Source: Streptomyces sp. NRRL F-525 (GTDB taxonomy: Bacteria; Actinomycetota; Actinomycetes; Streptomycetales; Streptomycetaceae). From it: a DNA stretch of 63,527 bases. A program made the position numbers and the translations under genes. The DNA is taken from positions 1-63,527 of the forward strand of contig NZ_JNXE01000048.1 of NCBI RefSeq assembly GCF_000716605.1, given 5' to 3'. This document shows, in pieces, positions 1 to 8,284 of the stretch; position 1 is the first letter of the stretch; the number at the start of each line of letters is the position of its first letter. The notes beneath the pieces were generated by a model, which saw only the letters and a list, made by a program, of their open reading frames with translations, was not told where the DNA came from and searched no databases.

Positions 1-22
1 CGGAGATGTGTATAAGAGACAG
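1..22 (+). other. Residual Nextera (Tn5 mosaic-end) sequencing adapter
   Basis: Bases 4-22 are exactly the 19-bp Tn5 mosaic end used in tagmentation libraries, and the preceding CGG matches the end of the Illumina Nextera read-2 adapter. This is library sequence, not genome, so the left edge is a contig end carrying untrimmed adapter. Genomic sequence should be taken from about base 23. Confidence 0.95.
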
Positions 23-100
23 GGGTGACGGAGAGGGGGCGGGGTGGCTGGGGTGAGGGTGACGGAGAGGGGGCGAGGTTGGCTGGGGTGAGGGTGACGG
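23..100. repeat. Direct tandem repeat, ~35-bp unit, 2.3 copies
   Basis: Two near-identical G-rich units (23-56 and 57-91), each starting GGGTGACGG and ending GGGGTGA, are followed by the start of a third at 92-100. They sit right behind the adapter, so true copy number is unknown. The array may simply be where assembly stopped. Confidence 0.8.
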
Positions 101-460
101 GGTGAGCGGATCGGATGGCGAGGGTGAGCGCGGTGAGGGTCGGGCGGGCGCTGTCGCCGACTCGCTTCCTTCGGGTCCTGCCGGGGTGTGTCTCCGGCGA
201 AGCCCCTTCCGACGGCGCCGAACTGCCTCGCACCACCCGGATCACCTGCACGGCATCGAGCCGGCGGCCCGCCTCGCGTCGCCCTCGCGCTTCTCGCCAC
301 CGCTCCGTCTCCAACGCCATCACCGAGGCATCCCGGCCCGTGCATACCTCCTCCCCCATGCAGCGGCCGCCCTGCCGGCACCGCCACCGAGACACCCCGC
401 CCGCGATACCCCCCGCCGCTCCGGCTGGCCGCCACCCCCTTCCCCCGGGACACTGGACCC
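101..460. other. No supported gene
   Basis: Several frames are open here only because of the high GC. Their predicted peptides are Pro/Arg/Ser-rich low-complexity sequence with no ribosome binding site or recognisable domain. The in-frame extension of the hydrolase gene into this stretch (to base 188) is also Pro-rich and is not supported. I see no clear promoter or hairpin. Confidence 0.5.
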
Positions 461-1588
461 GTGCGCACAGTCAAAGCGACGGCCGCGGCCGTCTCCGTGG
501 CCCTCGCGGCCGGTGTCGCCGGTGTTGCCGCCGGGCGGTATGCCAGTGACGCCGCGCTGAAGGCGCCGCCCGGGCGTCCCCTGCCGACCGAACCCCGGCT
601 CACGGTGCACTCCACCGCCGCCGGGCAGATCGCGCTCACCCGGGACCTCGCCTCCCTGCGCCCCGGCACCTACGGCCTCGCAGGCGACGGCTCCCACGCG
701 GTCGTCGGGCCTGTCGTCGAGACCGCGTCCACCTCGGCCGACGCCGTCGTACGCCGCCTCGAACGTGTCACCCACGGCACCCTCCGCCCCGGCGACAAGG
801 TGTGGCTCACCCCGAACGTCCACGTCGGCAACCCGAGCGCCGCCCTCGGCCTGGACCACGCCGACATCGACATCCCCGGTGAACTCGGCTCCCTTCCCGC
901 GTGGTTCGTGCCCGGAGCGCGCAGCACCTGGGTGATTGCGGTGCACGGACTGGCGGCGACCCGCGAACTCCCCCTGAACGTCATGGAGTTCCTGCACCGC
1001 AACAGCTTCCCGGTGCTCGCCCTCGCCTACCGCGGCGACCTGGGCGCACCCCGCAACCCCGACGGCCTGAACCACCTCGGCGAGACCGAGTGGCGCGACC
1101 TGGACGCGGCGATCCGCTACGCCGTGCGCTACGGCGCCGAGCACGTCGTCCTGTACGGCTGGTCCACCGGCGCCACCATGGCGCTGCGCGCCGCCGCCCA
1201 CTCCGCGCTGCGCGACCGCGTCTCAGGCCTGGTGCTGGACTCCCCGGTGCTGGACTGGGAGACGACGCTGCGCGCCCTCGCCACCGCCCGCCACACCCCG
1301 GGCGCGCTGCTGCCGCTGGCGGTCCGCGCCGCCCAGGGCCGCACCGGTCTGCACGGCGACCGCATCGCCGAGGCCGCCGACCCGACCCGGCTCCGGGTCC
1401 CGACCCTGATCTTCCACGGTCCGGACGACACCGTGGCCCCCTGGACCCTCTCCCGCCGCTTCGCCGCGCACCGCCCCGACCTGATCACCCTCCAGCCGGT
1501 CGCCCACGCCCCGCACAGCGCGATGTGGAACGCCGACCCGGCCGGCTACGAGGAGATCCTGCGCCGCTTCCTGACGCCGCTGATGTGA
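461..1588 (+). CDS. Alpha/beta hydrolase, membrane-anchored or secreted
   Basis: Protein of about 375 aa. The GTG at 461 is chosen because it gives a short basic N-terminus (VRTVKA) followed by an Ala/Val/Gly hydrophobic segment, a signal peptide or anchor, whereas the upstream extension is Pro-rich junk. The hydrolase core is clear: an oxyanion-side HG motif (AVHGLAATRE), a nucleophile elbow G-W-S-T-G in LYGWSTGATMAL, an acid in FHGPDDTVAPW and a C-terminal His in APHSAMW. It therefore probably acts outside the membrane on an ester, thioester or peptide substrate. The substrate is not predictable. It stands alone on the plus strand. Confidence 0.8.
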   Translation: MRTVKATAAAVSVALAAGVAGVAAGRYASDAALKAPPGRPLPTEPRLTVHSTAAGQIALTRDLASLRPGTYGLAGDGSHAVVGPVVETASTSADAVVRRLERVTHGTLRPGDKVWLTPNVHVGNPSAALGLDHADIDIPGELGSLPAWFVPGARSTWVIAVHGLAATRELPLNVMEFLHRNSFPVLALAYRGDLGAPRNPDGLNHLGETEWRDLDAAIRYAVRYGAEHVVLYGWSTGATMALRAAAHSALRDRVSGLVLDSPVLDWETTLRALATARHTPGALLPLAVRAAQGRTGLHGDRIAEAADPTRLRVPTLIFHGPDDTVAPWTLSRRFAAHRPDLITLQPVAHAPHSAMWNADPAGYEEILRRFLTPLM

Positions 1589-1926
1589 TCCCGCCTGCCG
1601 CCGGTGTGGTCCGCACCCCGCCGATGCCATTCGCTCACCGCCGATGTGATCCACCGGCCCGTACCGGACGCCCCTCTTCACCACCCCGGCCTTCCACCCC
1701 CGCCACACCCCGCCGACCTTCCGTTTAGCCCTGTACCACTGGCCTGATCCCGGTCCCCAGCTGCCCGCGGGACCCCGTGCCTTGGCCCTCCCCGTCGCCC
1801 GCCGTGACATTCCGTTTGGGTTTTCGGACCGTCAACCGGAAGACTGCACCCGTGACGTCCCGTATCCCGCGCGACTCCAGGCTTCGACTCGTCCGCCCGC
1901 GACCCCTGGCCGCCGCCCCCCGAGCG

Positions 1927-3261
1927 ATGAACCAGCGGCGCTCGCGCCGCCCCGCACCCCGCCCTCCGGAGGGCACACCGGCCCCCGCGGAACTGGCCAG
2001 AATGGCTCGCTCCGGCCTGGCCGGAGCAGCCCGCGTCGCCCACTGGGCCGACGCCGCACTACGCCCCGGCCGTGACAGCGCGAGCCCCGACGGCAAGGGC
2101 ACCCTCTCCGACGCGACCGCCGAACTCGCGGCCGAGGATCTGGGCCTGACCCCGGCTCAGGTCCGCGCCGACTGGGACACCGCCCGCCTCGCCGGCCTCG
2201 TCGAGGTGCACGGCGACGAGGCCCGCCCCGGCTGGCGGCTGCGCGCCTGGGACCGCGACGACAGCGCCGTACTGCGCGGCTGGGTCGCCCTCTTCGACGC
2301 CTGGTCGCTCGCCCACCCGGAACCCCGGGAGCACGAGCCCTCAGCCGTCGCCGAGGTCGTCTCGGCCATGCCCCAGGTGCTCTCCTTCCTCCAGCTGTCC
2401 GCCGGGCCCGTCCCCGTCGAACAGCTCCTCGACCTCCTCGGCCAACGGGTCACCGAACTGCGCACCGAGCGCTGCGAGATCCCCTACGGTCCCCAGCCCG
2501 AACCCGTCCAGCAGCCTCCGGCCGCCGACACCCTCGACACTCCCCTCGACCCCCTTCTCGACTGGGCCCTGCACGCCCTCGCCTCCGTCGGCGCCCTCAC
2601 CTACGGCGATGCCCAGGCCACCCTCACCCCGCTCGGCAGCTGGGCGGTCTGGGTCAAGCTGGAGCAGATCTGCGTGGCCGCGCAGAGCCCCGCCGGGAAC
2701 ATCGAGCAGTCCGCCGAGGACATGCTCCGCGGCTGCTCCCAGCTCCGCCCGAACGCCGCCCGCGCCGAGTACCGCGCCTGGCTCGCCGCCCGCACCGTGG
2801 GCACCGCCGTCGGCCAGCTGATCGACGCAGCCCGCGGCGAGGACGCCCTGCTGCGCGGCCTCGCCTTCGAGGCGCTGCGCGTCGTAGGCGCCCCGGCAGA
2901 GCCCGACGTCCGCGCCGTCGCCGACGAGGCGACCCTGCGGCCGTACGCCCTGCTGTGGCTCGCGGAGCACGACGGGATCGACCCGGAGGACGCCCACGAG
3001 GTGCTCACCCGCGAAGAGGCCACCTGGTTGTGGGTCGACAGCGCCGCCGCCGTCGCCGACCACGGGGAGGCCCCGCTGCTGGTGCGGCACCTGGAGTCCG
3101 CGATCCAGCCGACCGTCCCGATGCTCCTCGACGAGGTGCGCGCCGTGGGTCATCCCCGCACCGTGCAGGTCCTCGTCGCGCTCGCCGCCGCCCACCCGGA
3201 CCCGGCCCTCGCCAAGGCCGTACGCCGGGCGGCATTCCAGGTGCACACGGGGGGAAGCTAG
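1927..3261 (+). CDS. Conserved hypothetical protein, helical
   Basis: Protein of about 444 aa from the ATG at 1927. The same frame is open to 1777 and a GTG lies at 1852, so the start is uncertain. After an Arg/Pro-rich N-terminus comes a segment resembling a small winged-helix-like or helical module (LGLTPAQVRADWDTARLAG, then VEVHGDEARPGWRLRAW). The rest is Ala/Leu-rich helix, with C-terminal repeats such as VGHPRTVQVLVALAAAHPD that suggest HEAT-like packing. No catalytic motif or membrane segment is visible. The family is not recognised. The VOC gene ends 7 bp downstream on the other strand. Confidence 0.7.
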   Translation: MNQRRSRRPAPRPPEGTPAPAELARMARSGLAGAARVAHWADAALRPGRDSASPDGKGTLSDATAELAAEDLGLTPAQVRADWDTARLAGLVEVHGDEARPGWRLRAWDRDDSAVLRGWVALFDAWSLAHPEPREHEPSAVAEVVSAMPQVLSFLQLSAGPVPVEQLLDLLGQRVTELRTERCEIPYGPQPEPVQQPPAADTLDTPLDPLLDWALHALASVGALTYGDAQATLTPLGSWAVWVKLEQICVAAQSPAGNIEQSAEDMLRGCSQLRPNAARAEYRAWLAARTVGTAVGQLIDAARGEDALLRGLAFEALRVVGAPAEPDVRAVADEATLRPYALLWLAEHDGIDPEDAHEVLTREEATWLWVDSAAAVADHGEAPLLVRHLESAIQPTVPMLLDEVRAVGHPRTVQVLVALAAAHPDPALAKAVRRAAFQVHTGGS

Positions 3262-3267
3262 GCGCGG

Positions 3268-3699
3268 TCAGGTCCCTGTCTTCGGTATCTCCGGCAGCTC
3301 CGGAGCGTACGTACCGAAGCTCCAGATGTTGCCCTCGGCGTCCCGGGCCATGTAGTCCCGCGAGCCGTACTCCTGGTCCGTCGGGGGCATCAGGATCTCC
3401 GCGCCGTGCTCCACGGCCCGCCGGTGATGGGCGTCGACGTCGTCCACGACGATGTACACACCGGTGGGACCCGCGCTCTTCATCGCCTCGTCGAAACGGC
3501 CGCCGTGGCCCTTCGAGCCGAGCATCACCGCGCCGTTGCCCTGCACCAGCTCCGCGTGCATGACCGAGCCGTCCTCGCCCTCGTACACCGCCAGCTCGGT
3601 GAAGCCGAAGGCCTCCGTGAGCTGCCGGATCGCCGCCTTCGCGTCCGCGTACAGCAGGGACGGGTAGATGCTCGGACGCCCGCTGTCCTTGTCTGCCAT
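3268..3699 (-). CDS. VOC-family (glyoxalase/bleomycin-resistance fold) protein
   Basis: Protein of 143 aa starting MADKDSGRPSIYPSLLY at the ATG complementing 3697-3699. The opening YADAKAAIRQLTEAFGF is the typical first beta-alpha element of PhnB-like VOC proteins. The second half carries VYIVVDDVDAHHRRAVEHGA and ends RDYMARDAEGNIWSFGTYAP, the usual C-terminal metal or substrate edge. Such proteins bind small molecules or act as metal-dependent isomerases or dioxygenases, and the substrate cannot be told. Three short direct repeats lie just upstream and may control it. Confidence 0.85.
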   Translation of the reverse strand: MADKDSGRPSIYPSLLYADAKAAIRQLTEAFGFTELAVYEGEDGSVMHAELVQGNGAVMLGSKGHGGRFDEAMKSAGPTGVYIVVDDVDAHHRRAVEHGAEILMPPTDQEYGSRDYMARDAEGNIWSFGTYAPELPEIPKTGT

Positions 3700-3717
3700 G
3701 CCGATCACTTCCTTGTG

Positions 3718-3769
3718 CATCGGGTGTTTGAGCCCGTCGGGTGTTCTGTGATGTACCCATCGGGTGTTT
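3718..3769 (-). promoter_or_regulatory. Triple direct repeat upstream of the VOC gene
   Basis: Read on the minus strand, AAACACCCGATG occurs at 3758-3769 and 3718-3729, with the variant GAACACCCGACG at 3735-3746. The array lies 19 to 70 bp upstream of the VOC start codon, a normal operator or activator position. Spacing is 23 and 17 bp between starts, so the three do not sit on one helical face. The binding protein is unknown. Confidence 0.45.
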
Positions 3770-3854
3770 TTCGATGGTCTGAGCGCTTTCGACGAGTCTT
3801 GCACCCGCCACTGACAACGCCCCCCGAACCGGGCACAGCGGCCGCCGGCCACGG

Positions 3855-4745
3855 TCAGCGGAAGGTGTTGCACTGCGCCATGTCCCCGGTCCGGTAGCCC
3901 GTGTAGAACCACTGCTGCCGCTGCGCCGCCGACCCGTGCGTCCAGCTCTCCGGCGTCACCCGGCCCTGGAACCGCTCCTGGATCCGGTCGTCGCCCACGG
4001 CCGCCGCCGCGTCCAGTCCGTCGCGGATGTCGGCGTCCGTGAGGCTGGTGATCAACGGCCGCCCGGTCGACTCGTCCTTCGTGGTGGTCGCGTGGTGCGC
4101 CCAGACCCCGGCGTAGCAGTCGGCCTGCAGCTCCACCTTCACCGCGTTGCTATTCGCGCCGGTCCGCCCGTCCTGCGACCTGCCGAGCGTGCCCATCAGG
4201 TCCTGCACGTGGTGCCCGTACTCGTGCGCCACGACATACGCCTGCGCGAACGGCCCGCCGCTGGAGCCGAACTTCGTCCGCAGCTCGTCGAAGAACCCCA
4301 GGTCCAGATAGACCTTCCGGTCCCCGGGACAGTAGAACGGCCCCACCGCCGAGGTCGCCGTCCCGCACGCGGTGGCGACCTGCCCGCCGAAGAAAACGGT
4401 GGGCGACCGCGTGTACGTACCGCTGCGCCGCCGGAACTCCTGCGCCCAGAAGTCCTGCACGCTGTTGACCACCGCGACGATGCGGCAGTCCTCCTTGGTG
4501 TTCGCGTCCTGCCCGGTACGGCAGGTCGACTGCACCTGGGCCAGCGAGGACGCGGTCGCCGCCGGTGAGTCGCTGCCCGACGACAACCCCAGGTTGTCGG
4601 GACCGACACCGAAGAAGAGCCCGAGCAGCAGCGCGATCAGCCCCGCGAGGCCACCGCCCACGGTCGCCCGGCCACCGGGAATCCGGCTGCCGCGCACGTC
4701 CTGCACTTCGGAGGTGTCCAGATTCGCGTCGTCGTCGAACTGCAT
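3855..4745 (-). CDS. ypfJ: YpfJ-type neutral zinc metallopeptidase
   Basis: Protein of 296 aa. A short acidic N-terminus ([16 protein letters not shown]) and a basic stretch precede one transmembrane helix ([19 protein letters not shown], about residues 31-49). The rest should face outward. The zinc motif H-E-Y-G-H is present in [17 protein letters not shown], with further family hallmarks [26 protein letters not shown] and [14 protein letters not shown]. Length and motif order match the YpfJ/KPN_02809 putative metalloprotease family, whose substrate is not known. Cys residues in the outer domain may form disulfides. Confidence 0.9.
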   Translation of the reverse strand: MQFDDDANLDTSEVQDVRGSRIPGGRATVGGGLAGLIALLLGLFFGVGPDNLGLSSGSDSPAATASSLAQVQSTCRTGQDANTKEDCRIVAVVNSVQDFWAQEFRRRSGTYTRSPTVFFGGQVATACGTATSAVGPFYCPGDRKVYLDLGFFDELRTKFGSSGGPFAQAYVVAHEYGHHVQDLMGTLGRSQDGRTGANSNAVKVELQADCYAGVWAHHATTTKDESTGRPLITSLTDADIRDGLDAAAAVGDDRIQERFQGRVTPESWTHGSAAQRQQWFYTGYRTGDMAQCNTFR

Positions 4746-5053
4746 GGCGTCATCCTCGCCCGCCGTTCCCGGCGGGGCGCCGGACGAGGGGCCGAACGGG
4801 GGACGTCCTCCGACCCTGCCCGTCGAGCCACGCGCGCGTGTGCCGTGCTGAAGGGGATCGCGGAGGCACCGGTCGTCCTACCCAGCCTGCACACGCACGT
4901 GCAGTACGTCACGCGCGTGTGCCGCCCGTTCTCCAGGCACCGGCCCGGACCGCCCAGCTCATGGCTGTGGACGACCGGTACCGGATCACCCCGGGCCGCC
5001 CGCCCCAGGGCGATGACCCGCCGCGCACAGGAAAAGCGCTTGCATGTCCCCGT
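4746..5053. other. Divergent intergenic region with alternating CA/CG palindromes
   Basis: About 400 bp separate the metallopeptidase from the ABC-F gene. This part holds no gene I can support. It contains CACGCGCGCGTG at 4829-4840 and the shorter CACGCGCGTG at 4910-4919, with CACACGCACGTGCAG between them, giving a run of alternating purine-pyrimidine sequence. Confidence 0.5.
4829..4840. repeat. Iterated palindrome CACGCGCGCGTG (one of 15 sites)
   Basis: The palindromic core ACGCGCGCGT starts at 4830, 8406, 15892, 16045, 17917, 19294, 21248, 24708, 26391, 36075, 37940, 41109, 44157, 51927 and 52749. Every copy is preceded by C, and 11 of 15 form the full 12-mer CACGCGCGCGTG. This copy is intergenic. 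The others lie inside genes, read as HARV or ARV, as TRAW, or as ARAR/RARA, so all three codon registers are used. Its role is unknown. Confidence 0.8.
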
Positions 5054-5059
5054 TAGACT
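5054..5059 (+). promoter_or_regulatory. Candidate -10 box (TAGACT) for a leaderless transcript
   Basis: TAGACT ends 6 bases before the ATG at 5066, the usual distance from a -10 box to the transcription start, so the mRNA would begin at or near that ATG. No good -35 is visible at 16-19 bp spacing, which is common in Streptomyces promoters. Confidence 0.45.
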
Positions 5060-5065
5060 TGGCCC

Positions 5066-5089
5066 ATGGCCATTCTCCTCGCGCATTAG
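5066..5089 (+). CDS. Possible 7-codon upstream ORF (MAILLAH) in the ABC-F leader
   Basis: ATG GCC ATT CTC CTC GCG CAT TAG gives a 7-residue hydrophobic peptide ending 58 nt before the ABC-F start. It directly follows the candidate -10 box and would be translated leaderless. In the 58-nt spacer, GGCGG (5092-5096) can pair with either of two CCGCC copies (5109-5113 and 5118-5122), so alternative folds are possible. Several ABC-F resistance genes are known to be controlled by ribosome stalling on short leader ORFs. Its role here is inference. Confidence 0.4.
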   Translation: MAILLAH

Positions 5090-5147
5090 ACGGCGGGAAC
5101 GTCCTCAGCCGCCCCTTCCGCCTACGACCCCGCTCTGGAGTCTGACC

Positions 5148-6746
5148 GTGATCTCCGCCTCCGGTATCGAGCTGCGCGCCGGTGCCCGCGTCCTCATCGA
5201 GTCCGCCACCTTCCGTGTCGCCAAGGGCGACCGCATCGGTCTGGTCGGGCGCAACGGCGCCGGCAAGACCACCCTGACCAAGGTCCTGGCCGGCGAGGGC
5301 CAGCCCGCCGCCGGCACCGTCACCCGCTCCGGCGAGGTCGGCTACCTCCCGCAGGACCCCCGCACCGGCGACCTGGACGTGCTCGCCAGCGACCGCATCC
5401 TCTCCGCGCGCGGCCTGGACACCCTGATCCGCAAGATGCGCGAGAACGAGCAGCGCATCGCCAACGGCAGCGGCGCCACCCGCGACAAGGCCATGCGGCA
5501 GTACGAGCGCCAGGAGACGGAGTTCCTCACCAAGGGCGGCTACTCCGCCGAGGCCGAGGCCGCCACCATCGCCGCCGCGCTGAACCTCCCGGACCGCGTG
5601 CTCGGCCAGCCGCTCCATACGCTCTCCGGCGGTCAGCGCCGCCGTATCGAGCTGGCCCGCATCCTGTTCTCGGACGCGGACACGCTGCTCCTGGACGAGC
5701 CCACGAACCACCTCGACGCCGACTCGATCGTCTGGCTGCGCGACTACCTGAAGACGTACCGCGGCGGCTTCATCGTGATCTCCCACGACACCGACCTCGT
5801 CGAGACGGTCGTCAACAAGGTGTTCTATCTGGACGCCAACCGCTCCCAGATCGACTACTACAACATGGGCTGGAAGCTCTACCAGCAGCAGCGCGAGGCC
5901 GACGAGAAGCGCCGCAAGCGCGAGCGGCAGAACGCCGAGAAGAAGGCCGCTGCCCTGCACTCGCAGGCCGACAAGATGCGCGCCAAGGCCACCAAGACGG
6001 TCGCCGCGCAGAACATGGCCAAGCGCGCCGACCGCCTGCTCGCCGGGCTCGACGCGGTCCGAGTCTCCGACAAGGTCGCCAAGCTGCGCTTCCCGGAGCC
6101 CTCGCCCTGCGGCAAGACGCCGCTCATGGCGGAGGGCCTGTCGAAGTCGTACGGCTCCCTGGAGATCTTCACCGACGTCGATCTGGCCATCGACAAGGGT
6201 TCGCGCGTCGTCATCCTCGGCCTGAACGGCGCGGGCAAGACGACCCTCCTGAAGCTCCTCGGCGGTGCCGAGAAGCCGGACACCGGGGAGGTCATCGAGG
6301 GCCACGGCCTCAAGCTCGGCTACTACGCGCAGGAGCACGAGACCCTCGACCCGGAGCGCACGGTCCTGGAGAACATGCGCTCCGCCGCCCCCGACCTGGA
6401 CCTGGTCGAGGTCCGCAAGACGCTCGGCTCGTTCCTGTTCTCCGGGGACGACGTCGACAAGCCGGCCGGGGTCCTCTCCGGCGGCGAGAAGACCCGCCTC
6501 GCGCTCGCCACCCTGGTCGTGTCGTCCGCGAACGTCCTCCTCCTGGATGAGCCGACGAACAACCTGGACCCCGCCAGCCGCGAGGAGATCCTCGGCGCAC
6601 TGCGCACCTACAAGGGCGCCGTCGTTCTCGTCACCCACGACGAGGGCGCCGTGGAAGCGCTCCAGCCGGAGCGCATCATCCTGCTGCCGGACGGCGTCGA
6701 GGACCTGTGGGGCGCGGACTACGCGGATCTCGTCGCGCTCGCCTGA
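5148..6746 (+). CDS. ABC-F family ribosome-associated ATPase
   Basis: Protein of 532 aa starting at GTG 5148 (VISASGIELRAGARVLI), with GGAG 7 bp upstream. The upstream open frame is not conserved-looking. It holds two ABC ATPase domains and no membrane domain, as in the ABC-F class. The first has Walker A GRNGAGKT and signature LSGGQRRR with LLLDEPTNHLD. The second has GLNGAGKT, LSGGEKTR and LLLDEPTNNLD. A charged linker (QQQREADEKRRKRERQNAE onward) joins them, as expected for the P-site interaction motif. ABC-F proteins bind the ribosomal E site to rescue or protect translation. A housekeeping role is as likely as resistance, since no antibiotic cluster is nearby. Confidence 0.93.
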   Translation: MISASGIELRAGARVLIESATFRVAKGDRIGLVGRNGAGKTTLTKVLAGEGQPAAGTVTRSGEVGYLPQDPRTGDLDVLASDRILSARGLDTLIRKMRENEQRIANGSGATRDKAMRQYERQETEFLTKGGYSAEAEAATIAAALNLPDRVLGQPLHTLSGGQRRRIELARILFSDADTLLLDEPTNHLDADSIVWLRDYLKTYRGGFIVISHDTDLVETVVNKVFYLDANRSQIDYYNMGWKLYQQQREADEKRRKRERQNAEKKAAALHSQADKMRAKATKTVAAQNMAKRADRLLAGLDAVRVSDKVAKLRFPEPSPCGKTPLMAEGLSKSYGSLEIFTDVDLAIDKGSRVVILGLNGAGKTTLLKLLGGAEKPDTGEVIEGHGLKLGYYAQEHETLDPERTVLENMRSAAPDLDLVEVRKTLGSFLFSGDDVDKPAGVLSGGEKTRLALATLVVSSANVLLLDEPTNNLDPASREEILGALRTYKGAVVLVTHDEGAVEALQPERIILLPDGVEDLWGADYADLVALA

Positions 6747-6786
6747 CAGACGGCTGCCTGACGGTCAGCGCCGCGTGACCGAATGC

Positions 6787-6830
6787 TTGATCCACGGCGT
6801 ATGGATCATTCGGCCTACCGGTGATCCACC
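6787..6830. promoter_or_regulatory. Two small inverted repeats between abc-F and the HTH gene
   Basis: TGATCCA (6788-6794) and TGGATCA (6802-6808) form a 7-bp inverted repeat with a 7-bp spacer. GGTGATCCACC at 6820-6830 is a second palindrome sharing the GATCCA core. They may be operator sites or simply the start of a terminator region, as they lie 40-85 bp after the ABC-F stop. Confidence 0.35.
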
Positions 6831-6879
6831 ATCTGTGTGAGATCTCCTCGTACCGAGGTGTGTCGTACACCGATTTCCC

Positions 6880-6910
6880 GGCCGAGCCCTTTATCGACAA
6901 GGGCTCGGCC
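6880..6910 (+). terminator. Perfect 12-bp hairpin after the ABC-F gene
   Basis: GGCCGAGCCCTT (6880-6891) pairs perfectly with AAGGGCTCGGCC (6899-6910) over a 7-nt loop. No U-tract follows, as is usual for Streptomyces terminators. It sits 134 bp after the ABC-F stop. The remaining ~200 bp up to the HTH gene hold no gene I can support. Confidence 0.6.
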
Positions 6911-7114
6911 GTCCTGCGTCTCTGACCAGGTACTTCACGGAACAACTCGTTCGGCCGTACGGACACACCCCTCAGGAATTCCACATTCCACTTGTGGGGA
7001 CGCGCTCCTGTCGTCAAAACCTTGTCTTACGGACCTTGCCGAATGGGTGGCCATGAACGCTTGGAGGGGTGATCATGAGGAGACCAAGAGCGCACTTCCC
7101 ATGAGGAGGCACGG

Positions 7115-7333
7115 GTGGCCGAGACTCTGAAGAAGGGCAGCCGGGTAACCGGCGCCGCGCGCGACAAGCTCGCGGCAGACCTGAAGAAGAAGTACGACTC
7201 CGGTGCGAGCATCCGAGCGCTGGCCGAGGAGACCGGCCGCTCGTATGGCTTCGTCCACCGGATGCTCAGTGAGTCGGGCGTCACGCTTCGTGGGCGTGGC
7301 GGGGCGACGCGGGGCAAGAAGGCTTCGGCCTGA
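7115..7333 (+). CDS. Small helix-turn-helix protein
   Basis: Protein of 72 aa starting at GTG 7115 with GAGGAGG 6 bp upstream. It is mostly one basic HTH: KKKYDSGASIRALAEETGRS, then YGFVHRMLSESGVTLRGRG. This resembles the DNA-binding end of resolvase or Hin-like proteins, in which an S-I-x-x-L-A helix is followed by the recognition helix. Lys-rich N- and C-terminal tails flank it and there is no other domain. It could be a nucleoid-associated or regulatory protein. Stand-alone versions are common in Streptomyces. Flanking hairpins at 6880 and 7364 make it a monocistronic unit. Confidence 0.85.
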   Translation: MAETLKKGSRVTGAARDKLAADLKKKYDSGASIRALAEETGRSYGFVHRMLSESGVTLRGRGGATRGKKASA

Positions 7334-7363
7334 CCCCGGGTGGCTCATCGGCTTCGATGGTGG

Positions 7364-7395
7364 CCACCCGGTCGGACGACTGACCGACCGGGTGG
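7364..7395 (+). terminator. Perfect 12-bp hairpin terminator
   Basis: CCACCCGGTCGG (7364-7375) and CCGACCGGGTGG (7384-7395) form a perfect stem with an 8-nt loop, 31 bp after the HTH gene stop. Confidence 0.8.
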
Positions 7396-7450
7396 TTACT
7401 GTGCAGTCACTTAGCTCTGCTCTGCTGACCGCACACATCGGAGGCGCCCC

Positions 7451-8263
7451 ATGGCTTCGCCCGAACAGGACGACAAGGACCTCGGTCCCGTACTCGACAA
7501 GGACGGCGTACGGCTCACCGTCGACGACGCGATCGCCACGGTGACGCTGACCAACCCGGCCAAACGCAACGCTCAAAGTCCTGCTCTCTGGCGGGCGTTG
7601 GCGGAGGCCGGACGGTCGTTGCCGGGCTCCGTCCGTGTCGTGGTGCTGCGCGCCGAGGGCAAGTCCTTCTCGGCCGGACTCGACCGGCAGGCGTTCACGC
7701 CCGAGGGCTTCGACGGCGAACCGTCGTTCATCGACCTCGCGCACAGCAGTGACGCCGTGCTGGACGGGACCATCGCCGAGTACCAGGCGGGCTTCACCTG
7801 GTGGCGACGCAGCGACATCGTGTCCATCGCCGCCGTCCAGGGGCATGCCATCGGGGCCGGGTTCCAACTCGCCCTCGCCTGTGACCTGCGCGTCGTCGCC
7901 GACGATGTGCAGTTCGCCATGCGCGAGACCAGCCTCGGACTGGTGCCCGACCTGACCGGCACGCATCCCCTGGTGGGCCTCGTCGGCTACGCCCGCGCGC
8001 TGGAGATCTGCGCGACCGGGCGCTCCGTCCTGGCCGAGGAAGCCGTCAGCACCGGCCTCGCGAACATCGCCGTACCCGCCGACCAGCTCGAGGACGCCGT
8101 ACGCGACCTGACCGGCGCGTTGCTGGCCGCCCCGCGCGACGCCGTCATCGAGACCAAGGCGCTGCTCCAGGGCGTCCAGGGCCGCGCCTACGACGACCAG
8201 CGCGCCGCCGAGCGTGCCGCCCAGGCGCGACGCCTGCGGGACCTGGCCGGCGTCGGCGAATAG
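7451..8263 (+). CDS. Enoyl-CoA hydratase/isomerase family protein
   Basis: Protein of 270 aa from the ATG at 7451. It has the crotonase fold signature: DDAIATVTLTNPAKRNAQS at the start, the first oxyanion-hole segment VVLRAEGKSFSAGLD, and the second in IAAVQGHAIGAGFQLALACD. LGLVPDLTGTHPLVGLVGYA and the acetyl-CoA-binding C-terminus follow. At the usual second catalytic Glu position (family EVxLG-IxPD) it reads ETSLGLVPDLTG, so at least one acid is kept. It probably acts in beta-oxidation or a CoA side pathway. No partner genes adjoin it. Confidence 0.88.
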   Translation: MASPEQDDKDLGPVLDKDGVRLTVDDAIATVTLTNPAKRNAQSPALWRALAEAGRSLPGSVRVVVLRAEGKSFSAGLDRQAFTPEGFDGEPSFIDLAHSSDAVLDGTIAEYQAGFTWWRRSDIVSIAAVQGHAIGAGFQLALACDLRVVADDVQFAMRETSLGLVPDLTGTHPLVGLVGYARALEICATGRSVLAEEAVSTGLANIAVPADQLEDAVRDLTGALLAAPRDAVIETKALLQGVQGRAYDDQRAAERAAQARRLRDLAGVGE

Positions 8264-8284
8264 GACCGTCAGCCCACCTCGCCG

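Noticed and set aside
188..460. N-terminal extension of the first hydrolase
   Set aside because: Pro/Arg-rich and signal-less. The GTG at 461 gives a proper signal sequence.
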